A stretch of 24,153 nt of DNA from Batkoa obscura (taxonomy: Eukaryota > Entomophthoromycota > Entomophthoromycetes > Entomophthorales > Batkoaceae), in contig JASVEC010000261.1 of the NCBI GenBank assembly GCA_030770535.1, positions 1 to 24,153 on the forward strand, written 5' to 3'. The notes below the pieces were generated by a model. It was given only the letters and a program-made list of their open reading frames with translations, was not told the DNA's origin and ran no database searches. Shown in pieces: positions 10,495 to 19,681 of this stretch (its first letter is position 1; the number at the start of each line of letters is the position of its first letter). Made by a program: the position numbers and the translations under genes.

Positions 10495-10765
10495 TTAATT
10501 TCAGGCTTAATAGTACTGTTTTTTCTTTTTTTGTTCAATCAAGAACACTTTAAACTATTTAATAGAATACAATGCTCTGAAAAGAGGTGCATGTTTACTT
10601 AATAAAGTTAGCATGTTCTTAATATGTTTAAACGGAATCTAGAATAGACATTTGTATGTATCAACATAAGAATAACTCAAGTTGCAGCCATTATAATAAA
10701 TATAAAAAGAGCATTAAGAGAAGAAAGCAAATGTTTTTATTATTTCTTGATTTAATTAAATAATA
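10495..10765 (+). promoter_or_regulatory. shared upstream region of 209-aa gene, copy A
   Basis: About 270 bp kept identical, apart from two adjacent bases, to the region before the second copy. It therefore probably carries the whole promoter. There is a T-rich run near 10518-10533 and TATAAAAAGAG about 65 bp before the ATG. Core-promoter identity is inferred. Confidence 0.35.
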
Positions 10766-11395
10766 ATGGGGTTTACTTTTCTTAAAGCTGAAAGAGATGG
10801 CAATACTATTAAATTAAAATATCCAAAGCGAGTAATAATTATCTCGCTTATAGTTGGTGCTATTTTTTTAACTGTGATAGGAATTGTACTTGGTGTAGTA
10901 ATACCACAGCAGCAGGAGAAAGCATCTGAAGATTTTATAAGAAAAAGTGAAGAAACACGTAAAAAATTTCGTCAGGAGTATGAGAATGAAGTAGCCAAAA
11001 TGGATAAAGATAGAGAAGAAGCATGGAAAAAAAGTGATGAGGAGTTTAAAGCGAGGAGTACTCAAATAGACAATGATAACAATCGAAGATTTGAACAAGA
11101 ACTAAATAGGGCTAAAGATAATTTCCCATCCATTTTCGATAACATTCCTTCAAAGTCTGATAACCCTAAACCAACCCCGATTGCGAATCCAGAACCTAAG
11201 AAAGAAGAACCTAAAAAAGAAGAACCTAAAAAAGAAGAATCTAAAAAAGAAACCTCAATAATGAACATTGGAAATAGCTTCAAATGTGACTTTGATTGTT
11301 CAAGTATACAAAATAGATGTAAATTTGACTGTTTTCCAAATGATTGTAATGATCAATGCACTAAAGCCTATCAAGAATGTAAATCCAAATGCTGA
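10766..11395 (+). CDS. 209-aa single-pass membrane protein with doubled CX3C module, copy A
   Basis: I do not recognise this family. Visible layout: basic cytosolic-type N-terminus (1-22, ending KLKYPKR); one membrane segment (23-46, VIIISLIVGAIF then LTVIGIVLGVVI); a highly charged, helix-prone stretch (about 48-118) that looks like a coiled coil; a Pro/Lys/Glu linker with KKEEP repeats (144-162); and a Cys-rich tail (174-209). The tail has eight Cys in two identical patterns, C-x3-C-x6-C-x3-C, joined by four residues; the last residue is Cys209. Positive charge before the membrane segment predicts N-inside topology, placing the Cys tail in the secretory lumen or outside the cell, where four disulfides could form. 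Single exon. The product is identical to that of 14320-14949; the coding differences are silent and the stop is TGA rather than TAA. Function unknown. Confidence 0.85.
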   Translation: MGFTFLKAERDGNTIKLKYPKRVIIISLIVGAIFLTVIGIVLGVVIPQQQEKASEDFIRKSEETRKKFRQEYENEVAKMDKDREEAWKKSDEEFKARSTQIDNDNNRRFEQELNRAKDNFPSIFDNIPSKSDNPKPTPIANPEPKKEEPKKEEPKKEESKKETSIMNIGNSFKCDFDCSSIQNRCKFDCFPNDCNDQCTKAYQECKSKC

Positions 11396-12381
11396 TAATA
11401 AATAACAAGCCTAATTAATTTTCTGTTCATTTATTTTTAATATATTCATTACACTTTAAGCTGCCATTCCATTACTCTTATTTTGAAAAATTCAATCAAT
11501 ATATAGCTTCACTTTATTAGTACAATATAATTAGATATTAAATGTTGAATCATTAATAATGTTATTAATTTAAATCTACTTTACAAGGATTTGAACATCT
11601 GCTTTTAACTCGGTAGCCTATAATTCCTACACTCTCCATATGGCTTCTAAATTTTGTCTTATATTGATTCAATTCATCTATTTAAGTAGACAAGAGTTAA
11701 ACTGCTTTCAGGAAATTCAAGAGTCACTAACAGTAATTCTATGTTAGGAAGAAAACTATCTTAATCTTAATTATTAGGGGAATTTTCAAAATAATGCATA
11801 CTCTATAATCACCACCACTATTCAAATCATCGTCATGATATTCAAGCACATCAGATAATCAAATAATTATTTTTAAAAATTAACTTTGAGATAGACTGAA
11901 CTAATCATTTGAGATTGTCTTAAATTGCTATATATTTGAATGAATAATAAGCAATATTATATTATGACTACTACCGTCATTACTATAGGTTATTTCCATT
12001 AAATAATAAACTATCTTTAGTATATTTTTACATGTAATGGGGAGATAAGTTAAAGATTTTTTGAAGCCTGTTTACAAGCCTGAATGCACTAAATTGAATT
12101 AGTTCAAAGAAAATGTGCATAGTGTTAACAACTATTCATTATAGGTTTGAATTTTATGATCTGCCTACTAAGGATCCTAAATAAGTTTTAATAAAATTTA
12201 ACACCACCATCAAGTAATTATGGAAATAATAAATAAATTAAAAAAATTGAAAAATAGAACAGTGAAACAATAATGATAAATGGAGTGGAGCTGACAGGAA
12301 AAACAAGGTGGATGAGATGATAATTAAATGGGAATTCAAAAACTATAAATAAAGAATAATTTATTTTTAACTTACTTTATC
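11396..12381. other. AT-rich spacer before the DJ-1-like gene
   Basis: About 1 kb, AT-rich, without an open frame that looks coding. It contains one tRNA-like stretch on the minus strand (11583-11650), discussed as a weak finding. Otherwise nothing recognisable. Confidence 0.5.
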
Positions 12382-13194
12382 ATGTTAAAAATAATTCATA
12401 TTATAAATCTCTTGTCTCTGTCCATTTTATTAAGCTCTATAAAATGCTCTGAGTATGCCTCAAATGGGGATTGGAGTCGTTCTAAAAGTAAATTAATAAA
12501 GGACATAAAACACATACATTAACATTTCTTTATTATAGATATAATCGATCCTTATTTCCCAATTCAGTCAAAATATAAAGTAGGAGCAATATTGTATGAA
12601 GGTTTTGCAATGTTAGATTTAATTGGCCCTGTTGACATATTAAGTGGAGTTAGTGACAAATTTGAAATCGAAACAATAGGATTAGAAACTAACTCAACAA
12701 TAACACCAATGTTTGAAGCTACATCATTTAATAGTAAACTAAGTATGAAACAAGCAATTGAAAAAGAATGGGATATATTATTAACTCCTGGTGGTTATGG
12801 AGTTGACAAATTAATTGAAAATCAAGAATTTATTGAAAATTATAAGAAACTAATAGCAAAATCAAAAGTTATATTTACAGTATGTACTGGATCACTTGCA
12901 TTAGCAAAAACTGGGTTATTGAATGGATTTAAAGCCACAACAAATAAAGTATCTTATCAGAAGGAAACACCTTTATATCCAGAGGTTGACTGGCAACCTA
13001 GAGCTCGTTGGGTTCACCATCGTCAATTCATTACTTCTTCTGGAATTGCGGCTGGTATGGATTCAGCTTTTTATATAGTATCTTTAGCCAAAAGTAGAGA
13101 GGAAGCTGAGGAATTTTCAAAGGGTATGGAATACGTACCCAATTGGGATCCAGATAATGATCTATTTGCTGTCAATATTACAAAGTCAAAATAA
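12382..13194 (+). CDS. DJ-1/PfpI-family protein with signal peptide
   Basis: Member of the DJ-1/ThiJ/PfpI (class I glutamine amidotransferase-like) superfamily. Two exons, 12382-12487 and 12539-13194, with a 51-bp GT-AG intron splitting an Asn codon; 253 aa. Exon 1 encodes a typical signal peptide (MLKIIHII, then NLLSLSILLSSIKC), with cleavage plausible near residue 22-26. The mature domain starts near residue 47 (YKVGAILYEGFAMLDLIGPV). Key motifs are LLTPGGYG and the nucleophile elbow TVCTGSLALAKTG with Cys151, then ITSSGIAAGMD near the end. This resembles the isonitrile-hydratase/AraC-N-terminal branch more than human DJ-1, so reaction and substrate are unknown. Most fungal relatives I know are cytosolic, so the secreted form is unusual. 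It lies between the two copies of the 209-aa gene. AATAAA lies at 13250. Confidence 0.88.
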
Positions 13195-14048
13195 ACTATT
13201 GTTTCTAGTTTTATATCGAATTTTATATATTTGAAGTTTAATTTAGTTGAATAAAGTTTATCAAGTTTATTTATCCATGAGCTAATATATCAGTATGGGC
13301 TCATTTAGCTTATTTTTATTGCAATCTTTTACATATTTTATTTACTTTGTATCACAATATCCAAAAAAAACCTAATCCTTTTATTGAATTCTAAGTGGCT
13401 ATAATTCATAGAAAAGGTAATTTTATTTTGTAGTAGTTTTATACTATTTTTTTAAATAAAAAATTATTATTTTTATGATTCGAAAAATAAATAACATTTA
13501 TTTGGCTTTGTATCTCTCAATCCGAATGTTAAGTTTTTAGAATTGGATATTACTAGGACATGGTGATTACTTGATGTAAGTATATTCATATTTCAAAATT
13601 TAAAGATTGATAAATAAAGTATAAAAAGCGAGTTAAAATTCGTGTTTCAATCTAAGGATAGCCTATTTCTTATAAAACTTAACATGTTTATAGTACATTT
13701 AGGGTTGGTAATACAGATATTAAATCATCTTTTTGCAACCCAATCGTTATATCATACAATAACCAAGTGATGTTTCCATCTACTCATATGAATACAACTT
13801 TGAGTTGCCACCAAAAGCTAACTATAACATGTTTATTCTTAAAAAAATTTACAACCTCATGATGACTTTTAAGAATAATAAAATACTTTTATAATAAATA
13901 ATCAGAGTTTGTACTTACTAAAGATTATTGAAGGTAATGTTTGATGTTATCGATTTAGCTTAATTTTTTTGCAACATACTCATCTCAAAAAAAGAAAAGA
14001 TCAAACTTTAGTATATAATTTATATTGAATCTAATATTGTTAGCTTGA
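13195..14048. other. AT-rich spacer with diverged flank of the duplication
   Basis: About 0.85 kb without a gene. The distal part (about 13920-14048) retains weak, gapped similarity to 10360-10494, including the shared TACTCATCTCAAAA, suggesting an older duplication larger than the near-identical core. Nothing else seen. Confidence 0.5.
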
Positions 14049-14319
14049 TTAATTTCAGGCTTAATAGTACTGTTTTTTCTTTTTTTGTTCAATCAAGAAC
14101 ACTTTAAACTATTTAATAGAATACAATATTCTGAAAAGAGGTGCATGTTTACTTAATAAAGTTAGCATGTTCTTAATATGTTTAAACGGAATCTAGAATA
14201 GACATTTGTATGTATCAACATAAGAATAACTCAAGTTGCAGCCATTATAATAAATATAAAAAGAGCATTAAGAGAAGAAAGCAAATGTTTTTATTATTTC
14301 TTGATTTAATTAAATAATA
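14049..14319 (+). promoter_or_regulatory. shared upstream region of 209-aa gene, copy B
   Basis: Same 270-bp block as before copy A, with the same TATAAAAAGAG about 65 bp before the ATG. It differs only at two adjacent bases (AATATT here, AATGCT in copy A). Promoter role inferred from conservation. Confidence 0.35.
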
Positions 14320-14949
14320 ATGGGGTTTACTTTTCTTAAAGCTGAAAGAGATGGCAATACTATTAAATTAAAATATCCAAAGCGAGTAATAATTATCTCG
14401 CTTATAGTTGGTGCTATTTTTTTAACTGTGATAGGAATTGTACTTGGTGTAGTAATACCACAGCAGCAGGAGAAAGCATCTGAAGATTTTATAAGAAAAA
14501 GTGAAGAAACACGTAAAAAATTTCGTCAGGAATATGAGAATGAAGTAGCCAAAATGGATAAAGATAGAGAAGAAGCATGGAAAAAAAGTGATGAGGAGTT
14601 TAAAGCGAGGAGTACTCAAATAGACAATGACAACAATCGAAGATTTGAACAAGAACTAAATAGGGCTAAAGACAATTTCCCATCCATTTTCGATAACATT
14701 CCTTCAAAGTCTGATAACCCTAAACCAACCCCGATTGCGAATCCAGAACCTAAGAAAGAAGAACCTAAAAAAGAAGAACCTAAAAAAGAAGAATCTAAAA
14801 AAGAAACCTCAATAATGAACATTGGAAATAGCTTCAAATGTGACTTTGATTGTTCAAGTATACAAAATAGATGTAAATTTGACTGTTTTCCAAATGATTG
14901 TAATGATCAATGCACTAAAGCCTATCAAGAATGTAAATCCAAATGCTAA
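14320..14949 (+). CDS. 209-aa single-pass membrane protein with doubled CX3C module, copy B
   Basis: Encodes the same 209 residues as copy A: N-terminal basic segment, membrane span 23-46, charged coiled-coil-like stalk, KKEEP repeats, and eight tail Cys at 174, 178, 185, 189, 194, 198, 205 and 209. Three silent codon changes (Glu GAG to GAA, and two Asp GAT to GAC) and the stop codon are the only coding differences I find. Because product and upstream DNA match, the two loci should act as one gene at double dose unless flanking sequence changes expression. Function unknown. Confidence 0.85.
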   Translation: MGFTFLKAERDGNTIKLKYPKRVIIISLIVGAIFLTVIGIVLGVVIPQQQEKASEDFIRKSEETRKKFRQEYENEVAKMDKDREEAWKKSDEEFKARSTQIDNDNNRRFEQELNRAKDNFPSIFDNIPSKSDNPKPTPIANPEPKKEEPKKEEPKKEESKKETSIMNIGNSFKCDFDCSSIQNRCKFDCFPNDCNDQCTKAYQECKSKC

Positions 14950-15116
14950 TAATAAAGAAATAAATAATTGAACGGATTTTGTATTTTCTTATACTTGCTT
15001 TCGATATTCTTGTTTAACTTTAAGCTATTATTGTATAATTTTTACTTTAAAAAAGAACTTTATGTGAAAACTATATGCCCACTATAATATTAATTAAGTT
15101 AGTAAGAATCTTTTAG

Positions 15117-15221
15117 ATATGGGGATGTGTTTTTTCGTTTAAAAATTTTGCTACAATCTTTCCACTCAAATAGCGCTTAAAAAATAGAAAAATAATGAAA
15201 CTAAAAAAAACAACCCCATAT
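15117..15221 (+). mobile_element. MITE-like foldback element, copy 2
   Basis: 105 bp with perfect 8-bp ends ATATGGGG (15117-15124) and CCCCATAT (15214-15221). Core CCACTCAAATAGCGCTTAA followed by a GAAAAATAATGAAAC arm. Same orientation as copies 1, 6 and 7. No coding capacity. Confidence 0.85.
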
Positions 15222-15232
15222 ATTTAGTTAGT

Positions 15233-15338
15233 ATTTGGAAGTGTTTTTTTGATTTCATTTTTTTTTCCATTTTTTAAGCGCTATTTAAGCGGAAAATTTG
15301 TTAGTGAAATTCTTAAACACAAAAATACATCCCCATTT
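15233..15338 (-). mobile_element. MITE-like foldback element, copy 3 (inverted)
   Basis: 106 bp in the opposite orientation to copy 2, starting 11 bp after it. Reads TTCCATTTTTTAAGCGCTAT, then TTAAGCGGAAAA, ending CATCCCCATTT. The left end (ATTTGGAAGTG) has drifted. Confidence 0.82.
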
Positions 15339-15483
15339 AATAACATTTCATCAATATAAAGTATCAATAAAAATAAAATCTCATTCATACTATTTTATGT
15401 CAAGAAGTGTATTGATCAACTTTAAACAACTAAATGAGTTTTCAAAATAGATTTTACTCTGTATCTAAAGTCATTTGTTTTAG

Positions 15484-15592
15484 TATATGGGGACATTTTT
15501 TTGACTTCATTATTTTTTTCCATTATTTAAGCGCTATTTGAGTGGAAAAGTTGTTAGTAGAATTCTTAAATATAAAAATGCATCCCCATATA
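15484..15592 (-). mobile_element. MITE-like foldback element, copy 4 (inverted)
   Basis: 109 bp bounded by perfect 10-bp inverted ends TATATGGGGA (15484-15493) and TCCCCATATA (15583-15592). This copy has the best-preserved termini. Core CCATTATTTAAGCGCTATTT then GAGTGGAAAAG. If TA is the target duplication, the outermost TA pairs fit, but this is unproven. Confidence 0.85.
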
Positions 15593-16038
15593 TTCTAAAA
15601 GAGTCAACCTTGCTTCTTTTATTGTAAAATGATACGATTTCAAACATCAACTTTCGACTAATTTGGAGTTAGCTTTTTTGTTTTAATATTGTGGATATTA
15701 TAGTTTTATTTACTAAAAAGTAGGAGCATGAAAGGTTTGATGAGAAATTTTAGAAAAAGATTATATATTGAATTAGCAGAGTTTAAGGTTGACAAAGAGA
15801 TTATTTAAAAATAGTTTTTAATTCAAATGAGAGCGGAATTCAATTCAATAGAATAACAAAGAATTTATATATTAACTTTTTCTAAGTAAAAAAAGTATAA
15901 TTAACTTATAATTTAATTTAAAATAGTCAAAAGTTTATATTTACATTCAATACTTATTATTTTTTACAAATACTCATATATAACTATTAGTTTAAAATAA
16001 ACAGATTTTATTTTTTGAAATTATTATTTAATTACATA

Positions 16039-16141
16039 TTATGGGGATGTTTTTTTGCTTTCATTACTTGCCATTTTTTAAGCACTGTTTGAGTGGAAAA
16101 ATTGTTAGTAAAACCCTTAAACAAAAAACACCTTCTCTTAT
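16039..16141 (-). mobile_element. MITE-like foldback element, copy 5 (inverted)
   Basis: About 103 bp, beginning TTATGGGGATG. The core is CCATTTTTTAAGCACTGTTT then GAGTGGAAAAA; the central AGCGCT has become AGCACT. The right end (ACACCTTCTCTTAT) is degraded. Confidence 0.75.
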
Positions 16142-16402
16142 CTTGAAATTGATAAGAAATAAAGGAATATTATTAGTTTGAATTTAATAATTTTTTTGAA
16201 ACTTTTGAATATTATACTTTTACTCTTAGTTTCAATTAAAAAAGTATAATTAATCAAGTTAACTAAAATAAAAGTTACTTTTGAACTTTATCTTTATATA
16301 AAAAAGTTATTGAGATTTAAATAGTTAATCTTTTAACCAATAAAATAGCTTCAAATTGGTCCAAAAATTCAATTAATCCTGTTTCTAATGACTTCATATT
16401 GG

Positions 16403-16427
16403 TTATTGCTTATTGCTTATTGCTTAT
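16403..16427. repeat. 7-bp tandem repeat
   Basis: TTATTGC three times plus TTAT in an otherwise featureless spacer. Simple sequence; no function suggested. Confidence 0.6.
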
Positions 16428-17526
16428 AAAAGAGAAAAGAATAAAATTGGTTTAATTATTTTAATTAATGTTAAACAGCTATTCTATTTAAATTTAAAAA
16501 TACATTAAAAAATTGTTAGTAACTGATTTTAAACTATTATTTATTGTTAAAAATATAATTATTTCTTATTATTTTAAATAAATAAAAATAAATACAAAAA
16601 TATTTGTTGATTTTGTATTAAAATTCATGTTAATAATGAATAGTTTTTTATTTAATATTTTATCTAAAATTATCAATAATTTAATTTAGTTTACATAAAC
16701 TAAGAAACATTGAATTATTTAAGTAACTAAAAAAAAGGACTTTATTTTCAAAAATATTTTATTCTTATTTTATATTATTCAATTATTGTTTTTAATAAGT
16801 TCAAAATTTTGTAATTTTAAGGACTTTTAATAGCCAAAATAAGTCATTTACACTGCATTAAAAAAGATGATTTATAGAAACCTTAAAGTCAAGAATTAAA
16901 TAGACCTAATTGAGAAGTTAGTAGAAGCTATAGGTTGAATCAAAGTTATTGTTAGTTTTTAAATAGATATTGAATTAAGTTTAAATACGCTTAGTTTTAT
17001 AGAATATTAACTGAAGAAGGGTAAAAATTAGGAAGCTAACAAAAATTTAAGATTTGTTAATTGAATTTGTTTTAGCTAATATTGATATTCGATTAATATG
17101 ACATTAATATAATTATTATTTTTAATATTATTTTTATTTCACCGCATTGACTATGATTAATGCTTGATATTAAGTTGTACAAGTTCAATGGTTGGGAGGT
17201 GAAGTTTTTAATAGTGTAAACAATTTCAACCCAAAACCCCTAAAATTTAATAAGGTAAAGGTCTAATGTTCAAACTGAGCTAATAACCAATCAGATATGG
17301 GATATTGAAAGAAAAACCAATAAAATGTAAGATTTTACTCAATTTAGTATTGATATTAGTAATTTACACAATCTTGATGATGAAGCTTTATTCTTTTATT
17401 CAATATTGAATTTTAGTTAAAAAAACAAAAATAAGAAAATCAAGTATATATAACTATATAAACTCATCATCAACTTATTAACTCTGTTTATATATTTAGT
17501 CTTCAATAAAATTAAATAAATAAAAA

Positions 17527-19087
17527 ATGAAATTTGGTGAAAAATTATTAAATTCGTTGTATGAGCCATGGCGATTTTATTATATGGATTATAATGGTTT
17601 AAAGAGTTTGTTAAAAACTTCAGAAAATGGAGAAAGTGTTGAGTTGTCTGAATCTGAAGAACAAGCTTTTGTAGAATTATTAGATAAAGAATTAGATAAA
17701 GTAAGTTTATTTTTATTTTTATTTTTATTTTTATTATAATGAAAATATTAATAATTAATTTCGTTTTTAGGTAGAATCTTTTCATAAGATTAAAACAGGT
17801 GAAATAAGTCGACATGTTGAATTTTTACGTAAAGTAGTAGATGATATGGCAGAAGTGAAACATACCAGTGATGAAAGTTATTTAGAAGCAGAACAAGAGA
17901 TCAATCAAATTATTACTGAAGTTAATGAATTAGCTAAATTCACACGATTAAATTATTCTGGCTTTTTAAAAATTGTTAAAAAACATGATAAATATACCAG
18001 TTATAATTTAAAATCATTGTTTTCAGTACGTATAAGTAAAAGAGATTTTTATAAACAAAATTATGACCGTTTATTAGTTCAATTATCTGCTCTTTATACC
18101 ATTGTTAGAAATCGAGGTAAAGCCAGTAATGAAGTTTGGACTGCTGGTGGTACTCGAGATTTTGTTCGTAAAACCACAAAATATTGGGTTCATCCTGATA
18201 ATGTATTAGAACTTAAGTTATATATCTTAAAACATTTACCAGTATTAGTTTATAATGCATCTAGTGATACAGATTTAGCGGATCCAGCTATTACATCCAT
18301 TTATTTTGATAACGAATCCTTTGATCTTTATCTTGGTCGATTAGAAAAGCATGAAGGGGCAGAAGCTATTCGATTGCGTTGGTATGGACCTACTACCAAT
18401 CAAGAAATTTTTGTGGAAAGAAAAACACACCATGAAGATTGGACTGGTGAAAAATCAGTTAAACAAAGATTCCCAATTAAAGAAAAAAATGTAAATGCCT
18501 ATTTAAAGGGGGAATTTACAGTAGATAAAATGATAGATAAAATGAAACAAAGAAAAAATAAAAGTGATAAGGAAATTGAGGCATTTAAAAACTTAGCTAC
18601 TGAAGTTCAAGATCGAGTTTTGGAAAAAAAATTATTTCCTGCTATTCGTTCTTTCTATAACCGTACTGCTTTCCAATTACCAGGTGATGCTTGTGTACGT
18701 ATTTCTCTAGATACAGAATTGTCTTTAATTCGAGAAGATAATTTTGATAATAAAATACGTAGTGGTAATAATTGGCGTCGAATGGATATTGGTACCGATT
18801 TCCCATTTTCACAACTAGATGAAAGTGATATTTGTCGATTCCCATATGCTATATTAGAAGTTAAATTACAAACTCAATTTGGTGCAGAACCGCCAGAATG
18901 GGTTCAAAATTTAATTGACTCTCATTTAGTTGAAGCTGTGCCTAAATTTTCAAAATATATTCATGGAGTAGCTACTTTATGTGAAAATAAAGTTCAACTT
19001 TTACCCTTCTGGCTACCTCAAATGGATATTGATATTCGTAAAGAACCGACTAGTGATTGGATTCAATTTCAAGAACAAATGCATTTA

Positions 19088-19131
<44 letters not shown>

Positions 19132-19681
19132 TAATAATAATAATAACAATCAAATATTAGAAGAAGAAACTAATAATAATCAAACAGTACCAGGACTTAA
19201 AAATATGGTGCAAAGGATTAATGAAGCTAATGATACTAATAATAGTAATATTAAAAGTAAAAAAATACAATTGCCAGTAAGAGTAGAACCTAAAGTATTT
19301 TTTGCTAATGAACGTACTTTTTTATCATGGTTGAATTTTGGTGTTATCTTATCTTCATTAGCAATTGGCTTATTTAATTTTGGAGATAAAATAGCACAGT
19401 TAGCTGGTACTATTTTTACCCTTATTGCTATGAGTGTAATGATTTATGCAGTATTGATTTTTATTTGGAGAAGTAAAAGAATTCGTCAAAGTAGACAAGG
19501 GCCTTTTGGTAATATTTTTAATTTGTATAAAAGTTTTAAATGATTAACGTATGTTTTCTTAATATTAGATGATCCTATTGGTCCATTGATTTTAGTCATT
19601 AGTTTATTTGCAGCTATTGCTGTTAATTTTTATCTCAAAATTCAAGCTAAAAATGGTAATTTACCACCTATCTTTTATTAA
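17527..19681 (+). CDS. VTC4: vacuolar transporter chaperone 4, polyphosphate polymerase
   Basis: Catalytic subunit of the VTC complex, which makes polyphosphate from ATP and moves it into the vacuole. Three exons: 17527-17700, 17771-19508, 19569-19681; introns of 70 and 60 bp, GT-AG; 674 aa. An SPX domain (residues 1 to about 150, start [20 protein letters not shown]) would sense inositol pyrophosphates. The tunnel-shaped catalytic core (about 200-480) has RLRWYG (Arg259, Arg261), [20 protein letters not shown] (Lys276, Lys289), AILEVKLQ (Glu421, Lys423) and [10 protein letters not shown] (Lys450, Lys453). The [15 protein letters not shown] block marks Vtc4 rather than Vtc2/3. A run of 21 Asn precedes the C-terminal VTC membrane domain of three segments. 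The last exon restores the family end [13 protein letters not shown] and the third segment; without splicing the frame would end early. Start context AAAAAATGAAA. Confidence 0.96.
17706..17736 (+). repeat. ATTTTT tandem run inside VTC4 intron 1
   Basis: About five TTTTTA units directly after the donor site GTAAGT. A simple repeat that probably explains why this intron (70 bp) is the longest in the window. Confidence 0.6.
19088..19150 (+). repeat. AAT microsatellite encoding 21 Asn in VTC4
   Basis: Twenty-one consecutive Asn codons, nearly all AAT with two AAC interruptions. They lie in the linker between the catalytic core and the membrane domain, so length changes are likely to be tolerated. 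Expected to be polymorphic. Confidence 0.95.

Larger units (their letters stand above)
10495..11402 (+). repeat. near-identical duplicated segment, copy A
   Basis: About 908 bp matching 14049-14956 at a constant offset of 3554 bp. By eye I count six substitutions, all transitions and no indels. It contains about 270 bp of upstream DNA and the whole 209-aa gene. Similarity falls sharply at both edges: 5 of the 27 bp just upstream differ, and downstream it breaks off a few bases after the stop codon. Confidence 0.92.
14049..14956 (+). repeat. near-identical duplicated segment, copy B
   Basis: Partner of 10495-11402 in direct orientation, offset 3554 bp. It holds the same upstream DNA and the second 209-aa gene. 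Beyond the stop the flanks differ, although TTTAAGCT about 60-75 bp downstream is shared by both copies and may be a trace of older homology. Confidence 0.92.
14957..17526. other. 2.5-kb gene-free region rich in foldback elements
   Basis: Very AT-rich, with stops in all frames. It contains foldback copies 2 to 5 (listed separately) and a short 7-bp tandem repeat near 16403. The end (about 17400-17526) should be the VTC4 promoter/5' UTR. No gene seen. Confidence 0.6.

Noticed and set aside
10366-10602. 78-codon open frame before the 209-aa gene
   Set aside because: It is not preserved in the matching region before copy B, has no recognisable features and crosses the edge of the duplicated block.
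12592-12600. Start of the DJ-1-like protein at position 12592
   Set aside because: The codon there is TTG. An upstream ATG at 12382 joined through a clean GT-AG intron gives a complete N-terminus including the first beta strand of the domain.
10495-14956. Long direct repeats flanking 2.6 kb, resembling the two LTRs of a retroelement
   Set aside because: Each repeat contains a full host-type gene with its own promoter, there are no TG...CA ends or target duplication, and the interior holds an ordinary intron-containing DJ-1-like gene rather than retroelement genes.
17417-17815. 132-codon minus-strand open frame over the VTC4 start
   Set aside because: It overlaps VTC4 exon 1 and intron 1 antisense, is dominated by Ile/Leu/Lys from AT-rich DNA and matches no family.
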